64,000 bases of DNA. Source: Phoma sp. XZ068 (lineage: Eukaryota; Ascomycota; Dothideomycetes; Pleosporales; Didymellaceae). Each line of letters begins with the position of its first letter. The stretch's first letter is position 1. The stretch spans positions 1,488,001 through 1,552,000 of the forward strand of contig RBKR01000009.1 in the NCBI GenBank assembly GCA_004835665.1, given 5' to 3'. The notes beneath the pieces are model-generated. The model was not told where the DNA came from. It saw only the letters and a list, made by a program, of their open reading frames with translations, and made no database searches. A program made the translations under genes and the position numbers. Of this stretch, positions 43,318 through 55,458 are shown one piece after another.

Positions 43318-44681
43318 ATGCCTACAGAACTCGAAGAGGTAGGGCTTCGACGACAATTTGATCGCGATCGCATAGCTGACGAGTATTCATAGCTCGTCGA
43401 ATTCCTCCACCACGGCAACACGCAGATTCGACAGGCTGGTGAGCGCTGCCCCACCACCCCGCCATCGACATTCGCTCACACCAAACAGCTGCCGAGCACC
43501 TCGTTGGATACTCGCAAGCCGATGTGCCCCTGTTCAAGCGCAACCAGCTAGAGCCCGTCAAGGACCTCAAGCTGTTAGTCAAGGACTATGCGCCTATCGC
43601 CAAGAATGCTCTCACAATCCTCATCAACATCTCGGCCGATGCTGAGGTCTTGAAGGACATCTCCAAGGACGATGCGTTCCTCGAACTACTGCTGTCACGG
43701 ATAACAGTATGTCAGTTCCCCGGCATATACAAAGCAACAAATGGGAAACTGATTGAGCATTAGAACAAGAAGGAGGCAAATGCGAACGAAATCGCAATGC
43801 TTCTCGCCAACATGGCCAAGGACGACTCGCTGCAAAGAGTGCTCGAGCTGAAGCGCGAGGTGCCAAAGGAGCTCTCGACCTCGAAGTGGGCCATGGACCA
43901 GCTGATGGACTGCTTCGTCAAGGGTGCCGAAGGCGCCTACAACAAGAACGCCGACTTCGACTACCTGTCGTACTTCTTCGCTGATCTGGCCAAGGTATGC
44001 TGACCTCGTCTGTCACTTCCTACATGCGCAAACTGACCTGCGATACAGTTCGAGAAAGGCCGCGAGTACCTCACCACATCGCAAGAGCACGACAGCAACA
44101 TCATCCCCATGGCCAAGATCCAGGTCTTCACAGACCACAAATCCCACATTCGCCGCCTCGGCGTCGCCTCGACAATCAAAAACGCCGCCTTCCGCATCCC
44201 AGCACATCCTGTCCTCCTGTCAAACCTACCGGAAGACCCCACCCTGCCTGCCCCAGGCATCGGCGCAAACCTGCTTCCGTACATCCTGCTGCCACTGATG
44301 GGGCCGGAAGAGTACTCGGACGAAGACACAGAAGGCATGCTGGATGAGCTGCAGCTCCTGGAACCAGACAAGGAGCGCGAGAGCGACAACGAGATCATCA
44401 AGTCGCATCTCGAAACCCTTCTGCTGCTCACCACAACGACAGAAGGGAGAGAAGTGCTGCGGAGAGTTAAGGTGTACCCTATTGTCCGCGAGTGCCATCT
44501 CCACATTGAGAATGAGGAGGTGCGGGAAGCGTGCGACCGTGTGGTGCAGATTCTCATGCGGAATGAGGAGGGCGAGGAGGAGGATGTACCCGATATGAGT
44601 GCGGCGGGTGGAAGTGCGGGGAAGATGGTTGAGTTGAAGGAGGATGAGGATGAGGAGGATCAGCTTGTTGAAGTTTTGTAG
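43318..44681 (+). CDS. HGH1: HGH1 homologue (eEF2-folding co-chaperone)
   Basis: Exons 43318-43338, 43393-43438, 43489-43706, 43764-43994 and 44049-44681 give 382 aa. The HGH1 N-terminal (DUF383) and C-terminal (DUF384) domains are recognised from ELVEFLHHGNTQIRQAAAEHL at the start and the DF-x-YLSYFFADLAKFEKGREYL block in the middle. RRLGVASTIKNAAFR, PYILLPLMGPEEY and the EVREACDRVVQILMRNEE block near the end add support. HGH1 is an Armadillo-type repeat protein that cooperates with the chaperonin TRiC and Hsp90 in folding elongation factor eEF2. The C-terminus is acidic, as usual. The first exon is only 21 bases (MPTELEE); introns are 49-57 bases with good acceptors. Single-copy housekeeping gene. 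Confidence 0.94.
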
Positions 44682-44795
44682 ATGATGACGAATAAAAGGA
44701 GCAATAGACTTTACATCAACAATTCTCGACCAATTTGCGAATGTAGTGCATTTGAATACTTCTACAAAAACGCCCGTCTAGATGCTATGTCAATG

Positions 44796-46468
44796 CTATG
44801 CTTTTGCAGGTCTAATAACATCATCTTTACTACTCTTCTCGCTCTCCCTATCATCATGAACTGGACTCTCACCCGCCTTAACCTCCCCCAACACCTTCCC
44901 CACCGCACCCTCCTCCTCATCCCTGCCCACCTCCCGCCTCACCAAGTTCCCCTTCTCAGTCGTCTTCCCATCCGCACTATCCTTATTCTTCTTCTTCAAA
45001 CTCCAGCCCCCTGTCCACCCAACCCACCCTTCCTCCCACGGCCCCCTCGCAAGCATAACCAGCAGCGCCGCAGAAATAAACCCCACACTCGCACTCCCGC
45101 TCCCAATCCACCCCGCAGCAGCGTAAATATGGTTCCCCGCCGCCGTCCCAATAAGCTGCCCACAAAACGTACACACCATGAACGCGGTATTAACGCCATT
45201 CCTCCGCGTCGGCTCGATAGTGTAAATAGCGCTTCGTTGCGCAATCTGCGCAGTCTGATTCCCGAAGTCGAGAAGAAGGGCTTGCAGCACGGGACCCGCA
45301 ACGTTAAACGTGCCTATGTACGTTCCTAGACAGACGCCGGCCAGTGAGCACCCCAGCCCGAACAGGATGGAGAAGTGTGGGACGAAAGCGTCGGTCATGC
45401 GGCGGGCCCAGATGGGGGAGGCGAGCATGCCTGCGATGCCGATGAGGCCGAAGAGGCCGATGGTTAGAGGGGAGTAATGGTAGGGTTGGCCGGCGAGGAG
45501 GAATGTGAGGGTTGTCCAGAAGGATGTGAATGGGGCGGAACACAGCAGGCCTGCGAGACAGGCTTGGACTAGCACGGGGTGCCGCGGGATCATGAGGAGG
45601 ATGTCCCACAGGATGCGGAAGTAGTTCATGCCTGGGTTTGTGGCGGGGTAGTCGGGCATGAAGAGCCAGAGGAGGATGAAGATGAGGTATTGTAGGCCGA
45701 GGGACATCCAGTATACGGCGCGCCAGGTTGCGAAGTTGGAGATTGTGCCGGAGAGGACGCGGGCGACTAGGACGCCGAGCATGAGGCCCGAGACGACAAT
45801 GGAGAGAGCTGCTGCGCGGCGGTTAGGCGGGGCGAGGTCCCCGACGAGAGGTAGCATGAGTTGGGGAGTAACAGTTGTTACGGCGGTTATGAAGGATATG
45901 GCTGTGAAGACGCCCAAGTCAGAAGTTATGCATAGCCCGAGCCTGTGTTTGTGTCAGTGTAGGTCTGCAATCCTGGTTTGAATGTCCATGAACGGTGGAC
46001 TTACCACATGGTAGCTGTGAAGAAGACCAACCCGCACACAAAGGGCCGCCGCGGCAGCAAGTCTCCCAGTGGACATAGAAACAGCAAGCCTGCAGCATAC
46101 CCAGCTTGCATGACTGTTGGAATCTGCGCAACCTGTTCATACCGGACGCCAAAGTCTTGAGCCAAGATGTTGAGAATGGGGTGGTTGTAGTATAAGTTTG
46201 CAACAGTGAAGCCTGCCGCAAAAGCGAACAGTACGTTCATAGACATGGAGAACTGCGGTGGTTTGTTTGGGTCCCATCGACATCGTGGCGGACAGTACGT
46301 GAGAGTGTTGTAGACTCTGTCCCATTGTGATAGCTCTTTCTGATTCTTATTGCCCAAGTCATGTTGTGTCGAGTTGGGTGTTGTTATCGAAGGTGACGTC
46401 TGATTTGTTACCGGTTGGGGTTTGCCGATAGTATGGCCGCCCTCGGCGTTTGGTTCACTGGATGCCAT
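44796..46468 (-). CDS. MFS drug/metabolite-type transporter
   Basis: Exons 46005-46468 and 44796-45942, joined over a 62-base GTAAGT...CACAG intron, give 536 aa. The start is the ATG at 46468 (MASSEPN); the frame has no earlier ATG. A ~70-residue disordered N-terminus precedes about 12 membrane segments: NVLFAFAAGFTVANLYYNHP, the loop motif GDLLPRRP between TM2 and TM3, a TM5-region motif PNRRAAALSIVVSGLMLG, and others. The C-terminus is charged and Lys/Glu-rich. The pattern fits MFS_1 efflux-type proteins related to bacterial NepI/YnfM-type permeases (weak inference). The substrate is unknown. It converges with HGH1 and diverges from the DUF3292 gene. Confidence 0.88.
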
Positions 46469-47592
46469 CGTTTGTCGCACATGTGTATCTATACCCAAAA
46501 CCTATCCAGTAAGATGTGACTGCGAGGAACGCTCAATGTCCAAACATAGACACGAGAAGCAAAGTCGTTGAAGAATGGCAGAACGCCATGCAGAAGAAGT
46601 GCATGACGGATTGCACTTCGGATGTCAATGAGGAGCCGATGTTAAGCTGCTTAAATCCGGTATGACCACCAATCATATCATCGAAGAGTTGTTGCTTGCG
46701 GATAAGTATCCACTGCTCTGCTGTTCATATTAATGAAACTCGACTACTTTGGGACTTTTTTTCCTGTGATCCTAGCAGATCTGCGCAGAACTCGGCGCGG
46801 CCGTGTTGATAAGTTAGTTCTACGGAACCACATCAACCGCTCCACGCGGCAAAATACAGCTTGTGCTACCGGATTCTTCTTGGTAGAGCGAGCGGACTTT
46901 GCTGTTTGAAGACTGCACTAGAAGACACAAATACAATGAGAATACGGTTATTACTAGAACGGGCAATTGCAGCGAGTGGAGACCTTGATCCTACGAGGGC
47001 CCACCCGTCCTTATCAAGATCCTGGAAACCCAAAGGGGAACTGCACAGCAGATGTTATGACGATGCATGCGAAAAGAGCAAGGCAGCTCCGCATTCCGCG
47101 TCAGAACTCTGCAGCCGCGGAGTCCTTGTGGATATCGGTGACAGAATGAGAAATGATGCGAAGCAGGGAACGCGCATTTGAGGATGAGGTGTGGATGGTG
47201 ATCGCGAACCTGGAGAAGATCGGTAAGCGAGAATGCTATCCCGGACACATGGTGAACCGCACGCCTTCCATCTTTCGAGGCTCTGCGTCGCTCACCACCA
47301 GCAACAGATCTGGATCCTGCCGTTGCATATGTTACCTTTAGTAGTGTTTAGCGCACACTTTTCAAGCGTAAAGGAACGGTTGCCGTGAAGGTTTGGGCCA
47401 AAAGCGGTAGCTTGCGATTTTCAGTGATGCTGTGGCTTCCTATGATCTGTGATGCGGGCCGCTAGTGCAGCAACAATGACGTACTGACACTTGCACACTC
47501 TTATAGATTAACAAACTAAAGACAAAGACTCAGATGCTCAATCCTCCTTGTTTCTAATCTGGAACCGCAGTCCTACTGCGCTTTTACACATC
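46469..47592. promoter_or_regulatory. Divergent promoter region, MFS / DUF3292 gene
   Basis: This 1.1 kb gap separates divergent genes. Short ATG frames here (for example 46861-47181) have no recognisable product and sit where 5' leaders would be expected. Confidence 0.45.
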
Positions 47593-49738
47593 ATGGTCGA
47601 AGGACTGGTCTTCAAGGACTTGCTCCCCCATCCGGAGACGGATCCCACCGTTCACGAGGGGAAAGCTACAACAATTGTAGACGCGCCAACCGAGAGCCAC
47701 AGCCTTGCCCTCGAAGCAGCAAGCGGCAACAACCCAGACCATGGCACAGGTCGAGCCCAGGTAGCCCACGGCCAAGAAGTGCTGGATCTGGGGTGGAACG
47801 AACCCAAGGAGCATGTGGACAGCCCGCTGGTCGGAGGCCTCTCGAACGAGGAAGTATGGTTGCTTGTCCGTCGTTTCAATAAGGTGAGACCAATCGTACT
47901 CTGGCAGAGCCTCGAGCTGACTATGATATAGCAAATGTACCATGTGAAGGAGATTCCAACCGCGCCTCCTGGAGGACTAGACATGAACATTGCAGACGAA
48001 GAAGAGTTCTCCCCCGATAAGCTCCGTGCAAACCTCGAGCGTGTGTACATGACAATAGTACGTACTTACCTTAATAATAAGCGCCTACCTACTTACCCGA
48101 TGATAGGGCATTGGAATGATGGCCTTTGGAAAGCACATCGTTCGTCTACGCTCATGGCGCGAGTTCAACCGTACCTGCTACTTCGCCTCCGCCTACTTCG
48201 TCGCCTGGATACTCGATCTGATCATGCCTCTGGTTTCAATCACCTTGGTCACACTCATCGTCTACCCACCTTCCCGTGAAATCCTCTTCCCGCCAGCACC
48301 AATTGCACTCGTCAGCTCGAAAGGAGGCGTACAAAAGCCGAAGGCTGGCGTCTTGGGTAGCAAGGACAGTGCAACAGGCGCCCCAGAGAACCACAAGGGC
48401 GAGGCCGTGGAACAGGAAGCAAACAACTTTGTCAACGGCATTGCTCATGTTGCTCTGGCTAGTGCCACGGGCAAGCACCCACAAGGCGAACTCGAGGGCG
48501 AAGATCAGCCTCAAGGAGACAGTGTCCCGGACCCGACTTCGCTCGCAATTGGTGCTGCGGACGCACAGCAAGCAGCATCTGGTGGCAAGGCCTCGGCGAA
48601 GCATGACAAGACCAAGGTGCCTATGGAAACTGCCATGTGGACCAAGATGCGCCCCATCATGCACGGTCTGGCAGATGTAACGGACACATGGGAGCGCTTC
48701 GGGAACGCCCTCGAGCCAACAGCTCCATTCCCAAAGCAGAAGTACCGAATTCGCCTGGCAGCTGTTGTCGCCCCGCTCGTACTTATCTCTCTGTTTGTCA
48801 GTTCCTACATGTTCATGAAGGGTGTGACCTTTGGCATTGGCTTCGGTTTCTTCGGCGACCCAGTCATCTCTCGTGGCCTTGACCTGCTGAACCGCAAGTT
48901 TCCCAACTGGCAGAAGCTGCTTGAGCTGCGTAACACACTACTCAAGGGCGTCCCTACTAATGCCCAGCTCACCGTAACACTCCTCCGCATTGGCGAAGCC
49001 AACAAGGCACCTCTACCACCGCCCCCTCGCATCGACTCGCCCCCACCAGAGAAGCCCGTCGGTGTTAGCGAGCAGGATCTCCGCGCCGCAGGTTCAGACT
49101 GGCCGCTCAACGCAACGCAAGAAGAACTCGACGACGCCATGGCACACGATCCATCCATCAAACACCAAACCGGCGGCGAAGACATCGACAAAGCCAAAGA
49201 CAGCAAGCACGGCCGAAAAGGCAGCAAGATCCTCAACTTCTTCCGCGGCACTGTCAAAGGCGGCGTCGAAACGACCATCGGCGCGGACAAAGTCAAAGCC
49301 GCAGCTGGTTCACAGCACGCGAAGAACCGACTCGGCGCCGTCCAGCCCAAAGACGCAAGCAAAGTCGACGGACCAATCGAATTCCAGGCGCGCGATCGCG
49401 GGAAGAAAGGCCATGTGTACATTACCACCGTTGCCACGATTCCGAGCATTGCCTTCTCGACGGATTCCACAATCGAGAAGATCGGCACGCAGGACCGCGA
49501 GGACTTGCATCCGTCGTGGTCGATTCCCGTCGGGGATATCAAGGAGCTGAAGAAAGTAGGTGGCTACGGGTGGAAAGCAAAGCTCGTCGTTGGATGGGCG
49601 ATGGCGCGCGAGGTCGCTGATGGATTGGAGATAGTGGACCGCAGGGGTAATGCGATTCGGCTTACTGCCATGCCGCTAAGAGACGAGCTATTCAACCGTC
49701 TCGTGGCCATGGGCGGCCAGAAGTGGGAGTGCTGGTAG
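47593..49738 (+). CDS. DUF3292 membrane protein
   Basis: Exons 47593-47883, 47932-48057 and 48107-49738 give 682 aa. It begins MVEGLVFKDLLPHPETDP and contains a WLLVRRFNKQMYHV helix. Two membrane hairpins are visible: CYFASAYFVAWILDLIMPLVS with ITLVTLIVYPP, and VVAPLVLISLFVSSYMF followed by a Gly/Phe-rich GVTFGIGFGFFG. The C-terminal half has a soluble beta-rich domain (YITTVATIPSIAFSTDS...DIKELKKVGGYGWKAKLVVG) resembling a GRAM/PH-like lipid-binding fold. The whole matches fungal DUF3292 (PF11696) by architecture. Membrane-contact or lipid functions are plausible but unproven. A Lys/Asp-rich linker connects the parts. Introns are 48 and 49 bases. Confidence 0.88.
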
Positions 49739-50798
49739 ATGGAAGGAGGGTGGCTGTGTTTACTGTTGGACGGGAAGTATATACCAGGATTGGCGTTAGG
49801 CGTTGCGTTGAAAAAGTACTATGTTCAAGGAAGTGTCAGAATGACTCGCAAAGCAGAAAATGACACTGTACTACACTTACCCTACCATACTTCCTCACCT
49901 CACATACTATCGTGCAAATTACTCAGGATCCTGGAAGTCTGAATCGCGACACCAGAACTCCGCCTCAAACTTGCACAACCTACGCTTATACCACCACTCC
50001 AGTCTATCTTTAAACTCCCAAATCATCCCACTCCTCCCTCGGCACCTTCCCATCCGAAATCCACCCCCAAACATTCATGCCTTAACCTTACCTCACCGAC
50101 TCCCAGCTTAGTCTCACAGCCTCACTCCCTTAGAATCTCAAACACGAAACACGGTTTCGCCCCCCCTCCGACTCACCTCCTCCTCCGACCTGCGCCCTCC
50201 TTCCCGACGCGACCTTGTCTTCCAGACGCTACATCGTCTTCTGACGTTGTGGCGCCCGTTTCACAATACCCGTTAAGAGCAGGGATGCCGAGATAAGGCG
50301 GCACGATCGGGCCGGGTGTTTCACGTGGGCGGGTGCGAGCTTGCGTGCTTGCGTGCTTGCAGGTTGCAGTTTTAGAGCCGAGGCGAGGCGTGAGTAGTGA
50401 GGATGTTTGGGGTGTGGATGCTGTGCTGGTGGGGAGGGAAGGTGAGGCGTTGAGGAAGTGGGTGGGAGGAACGAGATACGAAATGTGATGGAAACTTTGG
50501 TGGTGCGGAGGGGAGGAATTGATGCGTTGGTTTGGTAGGATGTGGTGTATTGAATGTGGATATGAATATGATATGATGCGATGCGTATGGATGACGCTGC
50601 TATGCTTCTACTACTGTATCGTGGATCCATTGTGCCAAACGCCTCTTGAGAAACGCATCGTGAGAACCCTGTCTTTCATGCTTGTAACCTATATCCTCGC
50701 GCATGCCAGCGCTGCAAGTAAACGCCGTAGTCGCCGAATAATGTGATGAATATGCCGATTACACGTCTGATGCCCTGATTATTTCTGCGGCCGCCACA
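49739..50798. other. Convergent 3' region
   Basis: This is about 1.06 kb between convergent genes. It includes pyrimidine-rich runs at about 49960-50220. Frames on the minus strand (50229-50630) are low-complexity and unconvincing. Confidence 0.45.
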
Positions 50799-51713
50799 TT
50801 ACGGCAGAAAGTGCGAGTAATGGCCCGGCACCTTCTGTCTGCACTTCTCGCAGTCATCGCGATATCCCATGCTGAACCGGCCAGGTGTGCCTGTCAATGC
50901 GCCACTCCGTTTCCTGCCGCGTTGTGTGGGAGGTAGAGCGAGTGGCGGGGTAGAAGACTCCATCTCCATCTCCTCAGCGTTCGCATGCGAGAAACTAAGT
51001 CGCGAAAGTTGCGATTGCGTGAGCGCGGTGGGGGTGTCGGGGATGTCTTCGTCTTCTGATATGGGCGAGGGCATTCGTCTATTCCTATCGGTTCCATGCT
51101 CTTGTCTGTTCTTGCGGACGGTTAGGCCTGGTAGTGGGGGTAGAGCGTTGCTCGTCACGCCGCCTGCAGAGCCACTGGTCGGATAGCCATGTCCGTTCAT
51201 GCTTCCTCTGCTGAAAGTAGGGTGTATCGGTGTTGGTATGCGTCCGGTGTTGCTGTGTTCGGAGAGTCCTGAGGAGGATGGGTTGAGTGTTGGCGGTCTG
51301 AAGAAGTGGCAGCCGAACGGTGATTCTGGTGGTTGGCTGCGCACGTCGCTCTGGCTGTCGTCTTCGTCCATGTCCATACTGTAGTCCATGTCTGACCACT
51401 GTGAAGACTGCACCGGTCCTCCCCACGCATCTTCCTGTGCGTGCGCACCGTGCACAGCCGTCATTGCGTCCATATGTGATGTCGCTGTTGGCGGCGACGG
51501 TGGGAGTGTCGGTCGAACATTGATGTGGAGGGGTGATTGTGCAAAGGCATGGTTGGGATGTGCGAAGCATATGGGTCGCGATTTCTACAGTCTGTCAGCT
51601 GAATTGCATGACGTTGTGGGCACGAGCAGACGCACCTTGAAGTTGGGCTCGTCCTCAGAATCCGAGTCGTCGTCGCGCCGCCGCTTAGTGGGCATGGTCT
51701 GGAATTGAAACAT
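50799..51713 (-). CDS. Small disordered protein with conserved Cys-containing C-terminus
   Basis: Exons 51636-51713 and 50799-51584, joined over a 51-base GTGCGT...CTGTAG intron, give 287 aa. It starts MFQFQTMPTKRRRDDDSDSEDEPNFK; the second Met (51695) is an equally good start. This basic-then-acidic head suggests a nuclear protein. The middle is Pro/Ser/Asp-rich. The end, GRFSMGYRDDCEKC and VPGHYSHFLP, is the most conserved-looking part: a C-x2-C pair in a short terminal motif. I recall this ending from other ascomycete hypotheticals. No enzyme domain is visible; function is unknown. It is divergent from DAHP synthase across a 1.3 kb gap. Confidence 0.8.
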
Positions 51714-53018
51714 GGCGAGTGTGATGTCAGAGCGAGTGAGATGTAAATTGGAATTGATTGTGGTCGCAACGGTCAACGTGCGGGCGAGGCAGCAGTGAAA
51801 TGGCTCCGGCTGCGCACGGATTTGTGTCTACACTGCGGGGAACGCTCGAAGCAGCGGTAGATGCGGCGCGCTCATTTGTTTTGAGGCAGCTGCTGATGGG
51901 CTAGACGGTCAGGGGAAGTTGCAGTAGGGACGGTGGCCCTGTTTCAGGTGTTGCATGAATTCTTCCCGGCTGTCCAGTCGGTGGAGTCGGGCGCCTCTAG
52001 CTGATCGCTGGCCGATCCTGTGGGGGAGTCGTTCCTGCAAGCGAGGTTGCGCCGTTCCCTGCAGTCGGCGCTGCCGTCGCCAGGTGACGATGATGGCGGA
52101 GGCTGCGAACGCGCTACCAAAGCAGGGTCAAGGGGGAGCAGCCGCATCCCGTCCACGAAAATACGTCGCGGGAGATGGGAGCGTCCTGTCACTTTGCTTT
52201 GCTCGGCGCGGGCGTCCGCAGCGAAGCTTGTGTACAGCAGCTGGCAGCTGAATGCAGCTCGCTCAGCCGGACGATGTGTTTGATGATGGTTGCGGCGAGT
52301 GGTCACATGAGGGACTGATAGGAAAGACAAGTTGGGATTGCTGGGCTTACCAGGCAGCACCAACATTCCTAGACGTGCATAGTAGACGTCAATAGGAGAT
52401 GGCAACAGCAGACATCAACACCAGACGTCAACATTAGACGTCAACATTAGACGTCACCCAAGAAGCGAGAACACGGTAGCGAGACCTCGCAAACGCATAA
52501 ATGAGGCACAGCCAACGACAGCACAGCCGTTGTCGGTGAGGTGAACCCTTGGCGCGACCATGGGCGTCGTGATCCAGGCCTGAGGAATGCACGGCCGCGA
52601 GCGCCAGGGCGGTGAGGCGAGGTCTGGTATCGATTAGGCAGTGCCCCGCTCCAGACAATTTTAGAGCCTCTCAAATTATTTGGATTGCATATGACTCCAT
52701 CTGAACGTGCTCAAGACTAACTTATAACGCGTGAACGCTTTCACACCCCCTCAATATCCCGAACCCGGACTCTTACTTCGGCACAACTCTTGTCATTTCA
52801 TCAATTGGAACCGTGCCTCACCGTCAGCACCCAATTGATCTCAGCAGATTACCCCTCGCATAGCACATCCTACGTGGCGCTGTCCAGCTTGCGCGCAGCA
52901 ATCCTTCTGACCGCTGTTCCTCGTCGCTTAACAGTCTGTTGTGAGTAAAGCCAACAAAGAACCCTGCTATTCACCAGTAGGGCGCAGTTCTGACTGGCTA
53001 TAAGAAAGAGCATAAACA
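51714..53018. promoter_or_regulatory. Divergent promoter region upstream of DAHP synthase
   Basis: This 1.3 kb gap separates divergent genes. It contains the AGACGTCA repeats at 52385-52457, listed separately. Other open frames here show no domain. Confidence 0.45.
52385..52457 (+). repeat. Four AGACGTCA words, three in a 13-bp tandem repeat
   Basis: AGACGTCA occurs at 52385-52392, 52424-52431, 52437-52444 and 52450-52457. The last three sit in a tandem repeat of unit AGACGTCAACATT (52424-52449 plus a partial third). The word is one base off TGACGTCA, the CRE/ATF bZIP site. The cluster lies 560-630 bases before the DAHP synthase start. A regulatory role is an inference; a decaying minisatellite is the alternative. 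Confidence 0.7.
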
Positions 53019-54266
53019 ATGGCCTTCGCCGAAGCAGATCTCAAGAACCCCACACTGGCAGGAGACATGCCCACCTTCAACGCCAACGAGCAGAGCGACG
53101 ATGTGCGCGGTGAGTATCGCAGTCAAACACCTCATTTCCTGTACTGATTCCCGCAGTCCTTGGATACGACCCCCTCATCCCTCCCCAGCTGCTCGCCGCC
53201 GAGATCCCCATCACACCACACGCCGAGAAGACGGTCGTCCGCGGTCGCAAGGAAGCCGTGCAAATCATCACACAAAAAGATGACCGTCTCCTGGTCATGG
53301 TCGGGCCCTGCTCGCTGCACGACCCCGAGCTGGCCCTCGAGTACTGCCAGCGCCTCAAGGCCCTCGCCGACAAGCTCCAGGACAACATCTGCATCATCAT
53401 GCGCGCCTACCTCGAGAAGCCCCGCACAACCGTCGGCTGGAAGGGCCTGATCAACGACCCCGACATCGACGAGTCCTTCCAGATCAACAAGGGCCTGCGC
53501 ATCTCCCGCAAGCTCTTCGTCGACCTCACATCCGCCGGCATGCCCATTGCCTCGGAGATGCTCGACACCATCTCCCCCCAGTTCCTCGCCGACCTGATCT
53601 CCCTCGGCGCCATTGGCGCACGCACAACAGAGTCCCAATTGCACCGCGAGCTTGCCTCCGGTCTGTCTTTCCCCATTGGCTTCAAGAACGGCACCGACGG
53701 CGGTCTCACAGTCGCTGTTGATGCTATTGGCAGCGCCGCCGCAAAGCACCACTTCATGGGCGTCACCAAGCAGGGTCTCGCCGCCATCACCCGCACAAGC
53801 GGCAACGAGCACTGCTTCGTCATCCTCCGCGGCGGATCCAAGGGCACCAACTTCGACAAGGACAGCATCAAGACTGTGCGCGAGTCGCTGCGCAAGAAGA
53901 ACCTGCCTGAAGTCATGATGGTCGACTGCTCCCACGGTACGTCCCTCCAACACTTGATTATACCAGTCTTACTAACAACTCGGCTCAGGCAACTCCAACA
54001 AAGACCACCGCAACCAGCCCAAGGTCGCAAAGGACGTCGCCGACCAGATCCGCAACGGCGAAACCGGCATCGTCGGCGTCATGATCGAATCCAACATCAA
54101 CGAGGGCAACCAGAAGGTTCCCCCCGAGGGCCCCAGCGGGCTCAAGAAGGGCGTGTCCATTACCGATGCGTGCATTGATTGGGAGACGACTGTCACCACG
54201 CTGGAGGATTTGGCTGCGGCTGTTGCGGAGCGTAGGGCGAAGAGCAAGAGTAATGGTGTTAACTAG
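53019..54266 (+). CDS. DAHP synthase (3-deoxy-7-phosphoheptulonate synthase)
   Basis: Exons 53019-53109, 53157-53936 and 53989-54266 give 382 aa, the usual length for fungal class I (AroG-type) enzymes. It condenses phosphoenolpyruvate and erythrose-4-phosphate in the first step of the shikimate pathway. Signatures: RVLGYDPLIPP near the start, MVGPCSLHD, MRAYLEKPRTTVGWKGL (the KPRT substrate loop), GAIGARTTESQ, GFKNGTDG, ILRGG, DCSHGNSNKDHRNQP (metal and phosphate binding) and MIESNINEGNQ. The HHFMGVTKQG segment resembles the tyrosine-regulated ARO4 type more than the phenylalanine-regulated ARO3 type. The isozyme call is tentative. Introns are 47 and 52 bases. Confidence 0.96.
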
Positions 54267-54442
54267 GTGGATGTTGATGCTGGACGTGCGAGGGGGGAGT
54301 GGCTTGTATATAAGACTTTTGCATTCGTGCGCGAGGAAAAGTTTAAGTTGGATAGAGGTGATACCATGTATCATGAATATGCACATCTATCTCACCTTCT
54401 CGATCATCTGTTTGGGTATCATATCTATCATCTCACATCACC

Positions 54443-55458
54443 TCACTCTTCATCTTCAGCTTCACCCCCATCCACCTCATCCACCTCACCCCTCACCCCG
54501 CCTAAACTGTTCCTCCCCGCTACCCTATCCGCTCGCTCCCCAACATACACATTCCCCGTACACACCGTCCTACACCGCGGACACTTCTTCCCCTCCTTAC
54601 TCCTCCCATGATAATACTGATTCGCACAACGATCATGCCACCGCACCCCGCATTCCCGGTCATTACACCGAATCCCAAACGTGACGATCTCTCTGCACCC
54701 TTCGCAGTCGCGGATTCTTATCGTCGGCTCCTCGTCATCTTCAGCATCGTCGTTATACGTTTCTTTCAGGTAGGAGTGGAGTTCCATGAGGGCGCGCGGC
54801 GCAAGGGAGACGTATTTGCTGCGGGAGAGGAGGAGGAAGTTGTCTGCGAGGAGGGTGTCGAGGACGGCGTCGGCTTCGGCGATGGTGATGCCTGTGTCTG
54901 GCGGGTCGTCGGCTAGCGTAGCTTGGCTTTGGCGGTTTCGCCGTGGGCGCGCGAGGTGCGAGGCGTCCATTTGCTTGATTGCCATTGTTTCGCGCGTGGG
55001 GGTGTTGTTGGTGTCGAATATTGCGTCGAGGAGGCGGCGGATGTAGGCGATTTCGTTGGCGGAGAAGCGGGTTGCGAGTTGGGTCATTGCGTCGGAGGTT
55101 TTGTTGACAAGGGCGTAGGTTAGCTCCTTGGTTTGCTGGTTGCGCGTGTGCCGGATTTCGAAGTTGTAGGGCTCGATTTTGGCGTTGATGGTTTGGATTA
55201 CGGGTGTGATGAGGCCTTGTTGGGTTACGTCGCCTTCTGGGAAGGGGCGGTCGGGGTCTGTAGTATGTTAGTGTGAGGAAGTATTTTGATGAAGGGGGGC
55301 TGACTGTGTGCAGTCATAATGGCTGCGAGAACGGGCTTGATCTCGTCTACTGTCATTACGCCATGGGTGAAGAAGGACTGGAGAAACACGCGGTGGACGT
55401 AGGTATAGTCTTCATCATCTGGTACGTCGCGCACCAGCGGTGTTTCATCCCGCGACAT
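54443..55458 (-). CDS. NSE1: NSE1, SMC5-SMC6 complex RING-type subunit
   Basis: Exons 55305-55458 and 54443-55257 (46-base intron) give 322 aa. The N-terminal part (YVHRVFLQSFFTHGVMTVDE...LAAIMTAH, then NFEIRHTRNQ, and YALVNKTSDAMTQLATRFS) is the NSE1 winged-helix region that binds NSE3. The C-terminus has the variant RING of this family in C4HC3 order: CEGC, RC, REC, WHDRC, CPRC. NSE1 is a putative ubiquitin ligase subunit of the SMC5-SMC6 complex in DNA repair. The start is the ATG at 55458 (MSRDETPLV); the frame is open further upstream but lacks conservation. The tail is acidic and Gly-rich. It is convergent with DAHP synthase, 176 bases away. Confidence 0.93.

Noticed and set aside
48805..49542. 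245-codon minus-strand frame
   Set aside because: It is antisense to the DUF3292 gene, whose frame has clear membrane segments and splice sites. The Ser/Pro-rich product is what reverse-reading this codon usage gives.
53132..53953. 273-codon minus-strand frame
   Set aside because: It is antisense to DAHP synthase exon 2 and has no domain.
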